From positions 432,946 through 496,945 of the forward strand of contig NZ_JABMLE010000004.1 in the NCBI RefSeq assembly GCF_013205025.1: a DNA stretch of 64,000 bases, read 5' to 3'. The notes beneath the pieces were generated by a model. That model was not told where the DNA came from. It worked only from the letters and a program-made list of their open reading frames with translations, and did not search any database. This document shows positions 1 to 7,852 of this stretch, in pieces (the first letter of the stretch is position 1; each line of letters begins with the position of its first letter). Source of the stretch: Rathayibacter sp. VKM Ac-2857 (GTDB lineage: Bacteria; Actinomycetota; Actinomycetes; Actinomycetales; Microbacteriaceae). A program made the translations under genes and the position numbers.

Positions 1-929
1 AAGTGCTCCGCCGTGTACGCGCCCTGCTCGACGGCGAGTCGATCGCGCTCGGCGCGGTCGTAGTCGATCTGCGTCCGCGAGTAGTCCTGCTGCTGGAGGC
101 TCGGCCGGAAGACGTCCGCCGCCGCGGAGTTCGTGTTGTAGATCTCCGGGCGGTAGATCTTCTGGAACGTCTCCATCGTGCTGATCGTGCCGGCCAGCTG
201 GAGGTTCGAGTGGTCGTTGAGGAGGTCGCCGCGGAAGTAGTACGCGAGCGGCGCGACGGAGCCGGGTGCCAGGAAGTACCGGACCTGCAGCCCCATCCGG
301 CCGAAGTACTCGTCGGTCAACGACCGCTCGTCCTGCCGGTACTCGACGCCGAGGATCGGGTGGTGGTTCGAGGTCCGGTGGTAGGTCCTGCTCGTCGACA
401 CGCTGATGCAGATGACGGGCGGCGCCGAGAAGCGCTCCCGGTATGCGTCGGAGTCGAGGAAGCTCTGGAACAGGGCGCCGTGCAGATCGCCGAAGTCCTC
501 GGGAACGGTGAACTCCGTCGCCCCCTTGTTCGCGGCCGGCAGCCGCACGCTGAAGTCGAAGTCGCGGACGTAGGACGAGAAGTTGTTGCCGACGATCCCG
601 TGGTGGCGCACGCCGGTCAGCCTGTCGGCGATCCGGACGTCGAGGACCTCGAGAAGCGGGAAGTCGCGGACCGCCTCCTCGGCGGGGAACCGCACCTCGA
701 CGGAGACGATCTCGAGCTCGACGGCGTAGCGGTCCCGGCCGGGATTGTCCCAGTGGGCGATGTCGTTGAACCGGCGGTCGATCATCGTCAGGGCGTTGCG
801 GAGGTTCTGCCGGCGGTGCTCACCGCGGGCGAGGTTGGCGAAGTTCGTGGTGGCCCGCGAGCTGGACGACGGCGTGTAGTGCTCGTCGAAGCAGGTCGTG
901 GTGATCCTGAAGGTGACGTCGTTCGCCAT
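1..929 (-). CDS. mesX: MesX (DUF1852), putative oxygenase partner of methionine synthase MesD; 3' end outside window
   Basis: I read the minus strand from ATG at 927-929; the frame stays open for 309 codons to the window edge, so the C-terminus is missing. The N-terminal half contains the family-typical segments TTNFANLARGE, NALTMIDRRFN and IVGNNFSSYVRDFDFS, followed by FGDLHGALFQSF, GLQVRYFLAPGSVAPLAYYF and TMETFQKIYRPEIYN. These match my memory of DUF1852 proteins of about 325 aa. In established work MesX is needed for the oxygen-dependent, folate-independent methionine synthase MesD, usually encoded directly downstream, so mesD probably lies just left of the window. The LysR gene at 1053 is divergent and is the likely regulator. 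Confidence 0.85.
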   Translation of the reverse strand, partial: MANDVTFRITTTCFDEHYTPSSSSRATTNFANLARGEHRRQNLRNALTMIDRRFNDIAHWDNPGRDRYAVELEIVSVEVRFPAEEAVRDFPLLEVLDVRIADRLTGVRHHGIVGNNFSSYVRDFDFSVRLPAANKGATEFTVPEDFGDLHGALFQSFLDSDAYRERFSAPPVICISVSTSRTYHRTSNHHPILGVEYRQDERSLTDEYFGRMGLQVRYFLAPGSVAPLAYYFRGDLLNDHSNLQLAGTISTMETFQKIYRPEIYNTNSAAADVFRPSLQQQDYSRTQIDYDRAERDRLAVEQGAYTAEH

Positions 930-1026
930 GAGCGCTCAATCCGATGATCAGCAGACCGTATCGGCCCGGTGGAAGCGTGCGGGACCAGAGTGCCCGTCAC
1001 CGGGAGGCATCGAGGAATCCGGCGCG

Positions 1027-1044
1027 ACTATGCCGAGGTATAGT
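1027..1044. promoter_or_regulatory. LysR-type inverted repeat
   Basis: ACTATGCC-GA-GGTATAGT is an 18-bp near-palindrome (7 of 8 arm positions pair) in the 123-bp region between mesX and the LysR gene. It has the T-N11-A form of a LysR box and lies only 8 bp before the LysR start codon, which suits autoregulation. Binding is inferred. Confidence 0.5.
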
Positions 1045-1052
1045 CCCGACCT

Positions 1053-1994
1053 ATGGCACGACGAACGGGCGGGATCTCGCTCCAGCAGCTGCACTACTTC
1101 GTCGAGGTCGCCTCCGAGGGGTCGATCTCCGCGGCCGCCGACCTGCTCTACGTCGCCCAGCCGACCATGTCCGCGGCGATGAAGGACCTCGAGACCCGGG
1201 TGGGACGCGCCCTCCTCGTCCGCGTCGCGCGCGGGGTCACCCTCACCACCGAAGGGACCGAGTTCCTCGGCTACGCGAGGCAGGTCATCGAGCAGGTGGC
1301 GCTCCTCGAGCAGCGCTACCTGGGGCGTCCGCCGTCGCGCCGCCTGCTCGGGGTGTCCACGCAGCACTACTCGTTCGCCGTGGACGCCTTCGTGCGGATG
1401 GTCAGGGGCACGGAGGGGGAGAAGTACGAGTTCTCGCTGCGCGAGACCCGCACCCGGGACATCATCGAGGACGTCCGCACGCTCCGCAGCGAGCTGGGGA
1501 TCCTGTACCGGAACGACTTCAACCGGGACGTCATCGACAAGATCCTCCGGGACGCGGGGCTCGCCTTCCATCCCCTCTTCCTCGCCCTGCCGCACATCTT
1601 CGTCTCGCGGAGGAATCCGCTGGCCGCGCGCGAGCGGGTGACCCTCGCCGATCTCGCCGATCTGCCGCGCCTCACCTTCGACCAGGGGGCGGACAACTCC
1701 TTCTACTTCGCCGAGGAGATCCTCTCCACGCTGTCGAGCGACCGGGAGATCCGGGTGTCCGACCGGGCGACGATCTTCAACCTCATGATCGGCCTCGACG
1801 GCTACACCATCTCGACCGGGATCATCAGCGACGACCTCGACCCGGCCATCGTCGCCGTCCCGCTCGACGTCGACGAGCGCATCGAGATCGGCTGGATCGG
1901 GCACTCCGCCATCCCCCTCACCGAGCAGGCCCGGCGCTACCTGACCGAGGTCCGGGCCGTCGTGACCGAGGGCGGCCTCGACCTGCTGGGGTGA
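1053..1994 (+). CDS. LysR-family transcriptional regulator, probably of methionine synthesis
   Basis: 313 aa. The N-terminal winged HTH covers roughly residues 9-68 (LQQLHYFVEVASEGSISAAA, then AQPTMSAAMKDLE), followed by a LysR substrate-binding domain to the end. No Shine-Dalgarno precedes the ATG at 1053, so the mRNA may be leaderless. It is transcribed divergently from mesX, and the 18-bp inverted repeat before it is the likely binding site. The C-terminal domain resembles the MetR/MtaR-like regulators of sulfur amino acids in Gram-positive bacteria. A role in controlling mesX-mesD is inferred from context. Confidence 0.85.
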   Translation: MARRTGGISLQQLHYFVEVASEGSISAAADLLYVAQPTMSAAMKDLETRVGRALLVRVARGVTLTTEGTEFLGYARQVIEQVALLEQRYLGRPPSRRLLGVSTQHYSFAVDAFVRMVRGTEGEKYEFSLRETRTRDIIEDVRTLRSELGILYRNDFNRDVIDKILRDAGLAFHPLFLALPHIFVSRRNPLAARERVTLADLADLPRLTFDQGADNSFYFAEEILSTLSSDREIRVSDRATIFNLMIGLDGYTISTGIISDDLDPAIVAVPLDVDERIEIGWIGHSAIPLTEQARRYLTEVRAVVTEGGLDLLG

Positions 1995-2100
1995 GCGGCT
2001 CGGAGCCGGCGGCCCCGCCCGGGGGCCGCGACGTTCGGCCCGGCCGCGGCGATGCCCGCCCCTGCTGGTCGCCGCCGCCGCGGAGGTGCCCCGCCCCTGC

Positions 2101-2135
2101 TGGTCGAGTAGCCCCGCAGGGGCGTATCGAGACCC
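2101..2135 (+). repeat. Dispersed inverted-repeat element, copy 1
   Basis: Copy of the family with core TGGTCGAGTAGCCCCGC followed by AGGGGCGTATCGAGACCC. The GCCCCGCAGGGGC centre can form a hairpin. It lies downstream of the LysR gene in the 477-bp stretch 1995-2471, which holds three copies and no gene. Confidence 0.8.
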
Positions 2136-2182
2136 GCCATCATCAGCAGGGCGGGTCTTCAGACTCGCGTTCTGACGGTGGT

Positions 2183-2224
2183 GGATCTCGATACGCCCGC
2201 TGCGCGGGCTACTCGATCAGCATG
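2183..2224 (-). repeat. Dispersed inverted-repeat element, copy 2
   Basis: Opposite orientation to copy 1: GGATCTCGATACGCCCGCTG followed by CGCGGGCTACTCGATCAGCATG. The flank upstream (AGACTCGCGTTCTGACGGTG) recurs almost unchanged before the copy at 10467, so the repeated unit is longer than the core. Confidence 0.8.
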
Positions 2225-2318
2225 CTCTTCCCCCTACGGACTAGCTGATCTTTCGTAGGAGCGTCGAAGCCGCTTCACGTCTCGGTGCTGAGGGAAAGGG
2301 CGCGGCTGCGCCGCGTCA

Positions 2319-2359
2319 TGCTGGTCGAGTAGCCCCGCAGGGGCGTATCGAGACCCACC
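2319..2359 (+). repeat. Dispersed inverted-repeat element, copy 3
   Basis: Same core as copy 1. The preceding 50 bp (GAAGCCGCTTCACGTCTCGG through CGCCGCGTCATG) is shared with the copy at 10286, showing a composite element of about 250 bp present at both loci. Confidence 0.8.
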
Positions 2360-2471
2360 ACCGTATGGCCTCTTCCCCGATGCGCATGGGCGGCTTTCGG
2401 TTCGGGTGGGGCCGACCGTCATCGGTCGCTCCCGAACCGTGACAGCTGCCCGATCCGGTCCGCAACGTCCT

Positions 2472-2882
2472 CTAGCGGTCATGTCCGGAAGAGGGCGGCG
2501 GAGGAGGTCCGGGGAGGGCGGGCCTGCTGAACAGATTGACGACGTTGCCGTCCGGGTCGCGGACGAGGGCGGAGCGGTTGCCCCACGGCATGGTGGTCGG
2601 TGCGAGCACCACGTCCTCGCTCCCGGGTTCGAGCTCGGCGAAGGCGCGATCGACGTCGGCCACCTCGAACTCGAGCAGGACGGAGTGGTTCGACGCAGGG
2701 GTGACGACGCCGTGGAGCATCCCGACCGTCGCGGTGTGGGCGATGGCGAGGGTCGCGCCCGCTCCGGTGAACTGCGCGAAGACCGGCGCCGGGCGCTCGG
2801 CTGGTCGGCCGATGACCTTCTCGTAGAAGGCGACGAGGCCTTCGAGGTCGTCGGTGACGATGCGGAGGGAGGTGAACGACAT
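2472..2882 (-). CDS. VOC-superfamily (glyoxalase/bleomycin-resistance-like) protein
   Basis: 136 aa, one VOC fold of two beta-alpha-beta-beta-beta units. Family signs are the N-terminal TDDLEGLVAFYEKVIG, the middle LLEFEVADVDRAFAELE and the C-terminal ALVRDPDGNVVNLFSRP, where DPDGN is the usual turn next to the last metal ligand. The substrate cannot be told from sequence. It lies 131 bp downstream of the WYL regulator on the same strand, so the pair is probably cotranscribed, with the WYL protein controlling it. Confidence 0.8.
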   Translation of the reverse strand: MSFTSLRIVTDDLEGLVAFYEKVIGRPAERPAPVFAQFTGAGATLAIAHTATVGMLHGVVTPASNHSVLLEFEVADVDRAFAELEPGSEDVVLAPTTMPWGNRSALVRDPDGNVVNLFSRPALPGPPPPPSSGHDR

Positions 2883-3013
2883 GGAGCTCCTTCAGGGGTG
2901 AGGGTGAGGCCGGTGAGGGTGAGGTCGTCCCACCAGGCTCGTCGGTCTTCGCGACACCGTCCTGTCGGTGTTTCCGGAGATCGTCGGCGTCTCCGGGAGA
3001 TCCGCGCGCCGGA

Positions 3014-3709
3014 TCAGCCGTCGATGACGGACCGCAGCCGTCCGTACTGGAGCGCGAGGTCCTCGGCTCGGAGGGTGCGCTGCGGGGTCCGCTCGTCGGT
3101 CACCTCGACCGACAGCATGCGGTCGCCGCGGAACGCGCGGACCCCCTCGCGCAGCCGGCACCAGGCGATCAGGTACCAGTGCTCCTCCTTCCCGATCGAG
3201 CCCAGCGGTTCGACGTCGCGCACGGACTCCGCACCGCTGCTGTCCCGGTAGCGGAGCCGGACGACCCGATCCGCTCGCAGGGCCGTCGCGAACTCCGCCG
3301 GAACGACCGCTTCCTCCTCGCTCTCCAGGAAGTGCACCCGCGAGGCGACCGCGCCGACGCGGGCGGCCTCCCCGTCCGGCAGGACCGCGAGCGTCTTCCG
3401 GGCGGCGGTCCGGGCTGCGTGCCGGAAGGGACTGCGCTCCAGCGCGCTGAGGCCGATCAGCACGGCGAGGGCCTCGTCGAGTGTGAATCCCGCCGGGCCG
3501 AGGGTCGCGGACGCGTCGATGACGTAGCCGCCCGTCCGGCCCGGCTCCGCCCAGATCGGCAGTCCGGACTGCTGCAGCGCGGACAGGTCCCGCTCGATGG
3601 TCCGCACGGACACCTCGAACCGCTCGGCGAGGCGGCGTGCGCTCCGCGGCCGGGGCGAGACCGCTCGCAGCTCCTCGACGAGCCCGTAGAGACGATCGGT
3701 GCGGTTCAC
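3014..3709 (-). CDS. WYL-domain HTH transcriptional regulator
   Basis: 231 aa from a GTG at 3707-3709. An HTH_11-type winged helix at about residues 20-60 (RRLAERFEVSVRTIERDLSA) is followed by GGYVIDASATLGPAGFTLDE, typical of YafY/DeoR-like WYL regulators, and by the WYL core around 'HWYLIAWCRLREGVRAFRGDRM' (about residues 180-200). The WYL domain is thought to sense nucleic-acid or nucleotide-like ligands. A longer reading frame continues upstream but runs antisense-like through the GAF-ANTAR gene, so I chose the internal GTG, which begins the conserved region. Confidence 0.85.
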   Translation of the reverse strand: MNRTDRLYGLVEELRAVSPRPRSARRLAERFEVSVRTIERDLSALQQSGLPIWAEPGRTGGYVIDASATLGPAGFTLDEALAVLIGLSALERSPFRHAARTAARKTLAVLPDGEAARVGAVASRVHFLESEEEAVVPAEFATALRADRVVRLRYRDSSGAESVRDVEPLGSIGKEEHWYLIAWCRLREGVRAFRGDRMLSVEVTDERTPQRTLRAEDLALQYGRLRSVIDG

Positions 3710-3836
3710 CCGACCATCATCCGCCCCGCCCCGGTCGTTTCCTGGCTGCCGGGTCGGGGGCACGGACATCGCGGTCCTGCAATGCGTCGCTCGGGCGCGC
3801 ACTTCGAAGAGCGCCGGCCCGAGCCGACGCCCGACG

Positions 3837-4547
3837 TCAGAGGTCGGCCGTGGTGGTGAGGATGCGGTGGGCGACGTCGTGCAGCCGGGCGCTGTTCGCG
3901 CGGGCGTGAGTGCGGATGAGGGCGAAGGCGCGGTCGATGCTGATGCTGTGCCGCTCGGCGATGACGCCCTTGGCCTGCTCGATGAGCACGCGCGAGTCGA
4001 GGGCGTGCTGAAGCTGAGCGGCGAGATCGTTCTGCTGCTGGAGGTTCTCACTGTGCACGAGAGCGAGGGCCGCGACGTCGGTGAACGCCTGGAGGAGAGC
4101 GATGTCGCGGGAGCCGAGGGGTCCGGGCTCCTCGGAGAACACGTTGAGCGCTCCGAGTGTCCGGGTGCCGAGGCGCAGCGGTGTGGCGTGCGCGGAGCGG
4201 AAGCCGCGGCTGAGGGCGATGCGGGTGAACGCCGGCCACCGATCGGTGTCCGCGAGGTCCGGGAGGTCGACGGTCTCGCCGGTGCGGAAGGACTCCAGGC
4301 ACGGCCCTTCGCGGACGCCGAGCTGCTCCTCCTCGACGTCGGCCGCTCGTTCGCTGGTGGACGCGAGCACGTGCAGCGTGCCGTCGGCGTCGGCGAGGAC
4401 GATGCCGGCGTCGAGCGTGGACGTGAACTGCGTCGCGGCCTGCACGAGGACGTCCATGGTGTCGATGACGTCGTGGTCGGGCTCGAGCGACTCGGCGAGA
4501 GCGACGAACACCTCAGCGAGAAGCACCTCGCGCTCAGAATCAGCCAT
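3837..4547 (-). CDS. GAF and ANTAR domain antiterminator-type regulator
   Basis: 236 aa. The N-terminal 30-165 is a GAF domain (REGPCLESFRTGETVDLPDL, then RSAHATPLRLGTRTLGALNV). The C-terminal 170-230 is ANTAR, with the typical LEQAKG-type segment LIEQAKGVIAERHSISIDRA and a three-helix tail. ANTAR proteins bind tandem RNA stem-loops and prevent termination. The gene is divergent from a second GAF-ANTAR gene at 4853, and the 305-bp spacer contains two adjacent stem-loops. The signal sensed by the GAF domain is unknown. Confidence 0.88.
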   Translation of the reverse strand: MADSEREVLLAEVFVALAESLEPDHDVIDTMDVLVQAATQFTSTLDAGIVLADADGTLHVLASTSERAADVEEEQLGVREGPCLESFRTGETVDLPDLADTDRWPAFTRIALSRGFRSAHATPLRLGTRTLGALNVFSEEPGPLGSRDIALLQAFTDVAALALVHSENLQQQNDLAAQLQHALDSRVLIEQAKGVIAERHSISIDRAFALIRTHARANSARLHDVAHRILTTTADL

Positions 4548-4710
4548 GCCACGACCCTAGGGCGCCCGGACCTGTCCGCGACGAAGGGGCCTCGGCTGGT
4601 TCCTCGAACGCGCGCCGGCCCGTACGCTCCGCCTTTCGCGGGCGGACAGCACGGTGCTAAGGGCTCGTCCGGCAGGGGAGTCGAGAGGGTCCGGGACGAG
4701 GAAGTCAACG

Positions 4711-4752
4711 CTCTCGACCCCGAGAGGCTGGTCCCCTACCGTCAGGGACCAG
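4711..4752. promoter_or_regulatory. Two adjacent stem-loops between divergent ANTAR genes
   Basis: CTCTCG-accc-CGAGAG (4711-4726) is followed one base later by CTGGTCCC-N9-GGGACCAG (4728-4752). Both stems are perfect. They lie about 100 nt before the GTG of the plus-strand ANTAR gene and fill the spacer together with no gene. Paired hairpins are the architecture recognised by ANTAR proteins, but these loops do not clearly show the known hexaloop consensus. Confidence 0.45.
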
Positions 4753-4852
4753 TCGTTCGTCGCGCCCGGACCCCGCGCGGTGAACCCCGGGCCGTTCAGG
4801 ACGTCAGCGGGCAGGGAAGCGATCGCGGGTCGCTGGCTGAAAGGTCCCGAAC

Positions 4853-5644
4853 GTGCGCGACCCCGCAGAACCGGTCATCGATGCTCTGCTCGCCGCTCTC
4901 GATCCGCCGGGCGCCGTGCACCCGGGTTTCGCCCGCCACGTCGCGGAGCGGTTGCGAGAGCTTCGCCCGCGGCCCCTGGTGAGGGTGGGCGACAGGGACC
5001 GAGTCGCCCTCTGCGAGCCGTACCTGCGCGGCTTCCCCATCGACGGTGTCGCGATCTCCACCCTCGGGAGCGCCTTCGACGCCGAGACCGTCGCGGCGAG
5101 CGACTCCACGGCGATGCGACTGGACGAGATCCAGCTGGATCTCGGAGAAGGACCCTGCTGGGACGCCATCACCTCCGACGCCTCCGTCTTCGTCCCCGAC
5201 ACCACCATCGAGACCAGATGGCCGTCGTTCGCGGACGCGGTCCGCGGCATCGACATCCGCGCGGTGTTCGCGTTCCCGCTCGTCTTCGCGGGCCTTCCCG
5301 TCGGCGCCGTCGACGTCTACTCCCGCACCTCCGGGCCTCTTGCCGACACGCTCGTGAGGGACATCACGGCCGCCTCCGCCATGACCTCGCTGCGCGTGCT
5401 CGCCGCTGTTCTCCACGACGCCAGGGAGGAGGAGAGCGGTGACCCCCGCTCCCGGCGGATCGTGCAGCAGGCGACGGGCATGCTCCTCGCCCGCTACCGC
5501 ACCACTCCGGAGAACGCGCTGATGCTTCTTCGCGCTCACGCGTTCGCCCACGACCGCTCCGTCATGGACGTCTCCGACGACATCGTGAAGCATCGGCACG
5601 CCTTCCCCGACAGCCCCCTCACCGCTTCGGAGGACCCGTGGTGA
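4853..5644 (+). CDS. GAF and ANTAR domain regulator
   Basis: 263 aa from GTG at 4853. The N-terminal half is a GAF domain (LDEIQLDLGEGPCWDAITSD, then IRAVFAFPLVFAGLPVGAVD). The C-terminal ANTAR domain is at about residues 190-245 (SRRIVQQATGMLLARYRTTP, then ALMLLRAHAFAHDRSVMDVS). It is more diverged than the neighbour at 3837 but has the same domain order, suggesting an old duplication. RNA-level regulation is family knowledge; the target is not known, though the hairpins upstream make autogenous control possible. Confidence 0.85.
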   Translation: MRDPAEPVIDALLAALDPPGAVHPGFARHVAERLRELRPRPLVRVGDRDRVALCEPYLRGFPIDGVAISTLGSAFDAETVAASDSTAMRLDEIQLDLGEGPCWDAITSDASVFVPDTTIETRWPSFADAVRGIDIRAVFAFPLVFAGLPVGAVDVYSRTSGPLADTLVRDITAASAMTSLRVLAAVLHDAREEESGDPRSRRIVQQATGMLLARYRTTPENALMLLRAHAFAHDRSVMDVSDDIVKHRHAFPDSPLTASEDPW

Positions 5645-5705
5645 CCACGTCCCGCGACCCCGGAGCCGGCGAGCGCTCCGAGGGAGCCGGATCGCGCACG
5701 CGTCG

Positions 5706-5927
5706 CTACGCCTCGGGCGGCTGGTCGGGGCGGCGGCCGGGGCTGCGCTTCTCCCGGCGGAGCTGTGCGCCGCCGCCCGCGATCAGGGCGAGGGCGAGCG
5801 CGATGCTGCCGAGGCGCAGCGGCCAGGGCAGGTCCGGGAGCAGGATCATCGGCAGGGCGGCGACGAACGTCGCCCCCACGAAGTACCAGACCGCGACCGG
5901 CGCGGCGGGATTCTCGTTCGAAGCCAT
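5706..5927 (-). CDS. Small membrane protein, 73 aa (paralogue of the one at 52975)
   Basis: Start chosen at ATG 5925-5927 (MASNENPAAPVAVWYF) because it is preceded by GGAGG and because the paralogue at 52975-53196 begins identically and has the same length. Two hydrophobic segments (about 9-29 and 36-55) are separated by a short DLPWP loop and followed by a basic tail, suggesting a two-helix inner-membrane protein. Roughly four fifths of residues are shared between the copies, and the leader CTACCGTGGAGG is shared too. Function unknown. Confidence 0.75.
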   Translation of the reverse strand: MASNENPAAPVAVWYFVGATFVAALPMILLPDLPWPLRLGSIALALALIAGGGAQLRREKRSPGRRPDQPPEA

Positions 5928-6083
5928 CCCTCCACGGTAGCCGCGGGGCTCGGCGCGAGCCTCCCCCTCAGGTCGCACATCCCTCGGAGGACGGGCGCGC
6001 CCTCCGGGTCGCGGCTCGAAGCGGTGCCCGCGCGACCGGGCGGACTCTCCACCGCACGACCTCGTCGCGCGTCGAGTGGGCGG

Positions 6084-6476
6084 TCAGGCCCCGGGCTCGG
6101 AGGATCGGTCGAGCTGCGCAGCGATCGGCACGGTGCCGGCGACGACGACATCGCCGGTGTGAGCGGTGGTGACGGTCTCGATCAGCACGATCTCGACCTC
6201 CTCCTCGGCCACGGGATTATGCCGCACGCCCCGCGGGACGACGAAGAACTCCCCGGGAGCGAGATGCACGTCGGGCCGGTCCTCGAGTCGGATGCGCAGC
6301 CGGCCCGAGACGACGAGGAACATCTCGTCCTCCTCGTCGTGAGAGTGCCAGACGAGCTCGCCGAGGAGCCTGGCCACCTTCACGTACTGATCGTTGACCC
6401 GCCCGACGACCCGGGGTGTCCAGTGCGACGACACCTGGGCGAGCTCGGAGGAGATGCTGACGCTGTCCTGATCCAC
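6084..6476 (-). CDS. Cupin-domain protein
   Basis: 130 aa from GTG at 6474-6476. A single cupin barrel is visible: motif 1 is WHSHDEEDEMFLVVSGRLRI (G-x5-H-x-H-x3-4-E form) and motif 2 is LAPGEFFVVPRGVRHNPVAE (G-x5-P-x-G-x2-H-x3-N). The His and Glu residues would bind a metal. It probably serves as a small metal-dependent enzyme or sugar/ligand binder; no substrate can be assigned. It stands alone between the small membrane protein and the glycosyltransferase, all on the minus strand. Confidence 0.85.
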   Translation of the reverse strand: MDQDSVSISSELAQVSSHWTPRVVGRVNDQYVKVARLLGELVWHSHDEEDEMFLVVSGRLRIRLEDRPDVHLAPGEFFVVPRGVRHNPVAEEEVEIVLIETVTTAHTGDVVVAGTVPIAAQLDRSSEPGA

Positions 6477-6598
6477 GCGTCCAGTCTTCCGGGCGGACCC
6501 GCGCCGTCGTCTTCACTCAGGTCACCGAGAATCGCCCTCGGTCTTGTCGCCGTCCACGAGCCGATCCTCCGGAAGGTCCTCGACCGGGCCGCCTCGTC

Positions 6599-7792
6599 TC
6601 AGAGGGCTTCGAGCACCTCGACCGCCCGCTGCACGCCGTGCTCCCGCCGCAGGAGACGGCCCACCTCGGCCGCCCGCTCCCAACGGGACAGGGCGTCGCT
6701 CATCGCGGGCAGGAGGGTGCCCGCCGAGAGGCGGCGCAGCGGGACCGGGGCCGCGGCCAGCCCCTGCCGGTGCAGCTGGGCGGCCCAGAACGGCTGGTCG
6801 GCGGTGACGGGCACGACGACGGCGGGCACGCCGGCTCGGGCGACGGCGTGCGAGGTGCCGGCCCCGCCGTGGTGCACCGCGAGCGCGGCGCCCGGCAGGA
6901 CCGCGTCGAACGGCGCCGACCGCACCGCCAGCACGTCGGGGCCGCGGCACTCGGTCGGCAGCGCGAGACCGCCCCACCCGGTGACGAGCAGCACCCGCAG
7001 GCCGAGGGAGCGGGCGGCCGTGACGATCGCGTCGCCGCGAGCCGAGGCGTCTCCGGTCGCCATCGAGCCGAACGACGCGACGAGGAAGGGTCCGCCGGCC
7101 AGGAACTCGGCGACGGCGGGGTCGGAGGAGGCCGCCTGCTCCGAGAACCACGCCCCCGTCTGATGCACCCGCTCCGGCCAGTCATCGGGGCGCGGCAGCA
7201 GCGCGGGGCTGACGGCCATCAGCGTCGCGCGCGACGGCGATCGCCGGGCCGGACGACGGCCGCCCGGCAGCTCGGTGGCGGCCCGGGCCACGTCGGCGTC
7301 GAAGAGCCGTGCGGCGCTGCGCGGCACGGCGTAGGTGTGCCGGTTGTACGCGCCGAGGTCGCGGGTGGCCGTCGGACCGCCGGCGGCGGGGAAGCGCGCG
7401 CTCGGGGTGGCCACCGGCGCGAACTCGACCAGCACGCGGGGCACGCCGAGCGCGTCCGCCGCCATCGGCGCACTGAGGATCAGCGGGTGGTGGACCAGCA
7501 CGTCGGGCTCGAAGTCGACCGTCTCCCGCACCGCGGCGGCGAGCATCCGCCGCATCGCGGGCCGCACCTCCGCGCGCAGGTGCCGCGCGAGAGCCCACGG
7601 GGTGCGACCGGCGGGGGAGAGCACCCGCCGAGCGTCCAGACCGAGGGTCACGACGTCCACGCCCTCGGGGGCGTCCGCGTCGTCCGGCAGGGCCAGCCGG
7701 ACCTCGTGACCCCGGTCGACGGCGTGCCGCGCGAGGGCGGCGAACGGCTCCACATCGCCGCGGGAGCCGGCGGTGACGAGGATGATACGCAT
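6599..7792 (-). CDS. GT1-family (MGT-type) glycosyltransferase
   Basis: 397 aa. GT-B fold with N-terminal acceptor domain (starts MRIILVTAGSRGDVEPFAAL, the usual first strand and GSRGDV/H loop) and C-terminal nucleotide-sugar domain carrying VHHGGAGTSHAVARAGVPAV, the signature of UDP/dTDP-sugar glycosyltransferases acting on small lipophilic acceptors. It is divergent (60 bp) from the prenyltransferase/desaturase operon, so a role in glycosylating a carotenoid or other terpenoid is a reasonable inference. A second, more distant MGT is at 11574. Confidence 0.85.
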   Translation of the reverse strand: MRIILVTAGSRGDVEPFAALARHAVDRGHEVRLALPDDADAPEGVDVVTLGLDARRVLSPAGRTPWALARHLRAEVRPAMRRMLAAAVRETVDFEPDVLVHHPLILSAPMAADALGVPRVLVEFAPVATPSARFPAAGGPTATRDLGAYNRHTYAVPRSAARLFDADVARAATELPGGRRPARRSPSRATLMAVSPALLPRPDDWPERVHQTGAWFSEQAASSDPAVAEFLAGGPFLVASFGSMATGDASARGDAIVTAARSLGLRVLLVTGWGGLALPTECRGPDVLAVRSAPFDAVLPGAALAVHHGGAGTSHAVARAGVPAVVVPVTADQPFWAAQLHRQGLAAAPVPLRRLSAGTLLPAMSDALSRWERAAEVGRLLRREHGVQRAVEVLEAL

Positions 7793-7852
7793 CCCCCCAG
7801 TGTGGACCGCAAGTCATCACCGTGAATCGAGCGGCCGGATAGCCTCGGGCAG

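Noticed and set aside
3-947. Long plus-strand reading frame across the mesX gene
   Set aside because: It is the antisense shadow of mesX; the minus-strand protein matches a known family.
3709-4708. N-terminal extension of the WYL regulator
   Set aside because: The extension is a shadow of the GAF-ANTAR gene; the HTH begins at the internal GTG.
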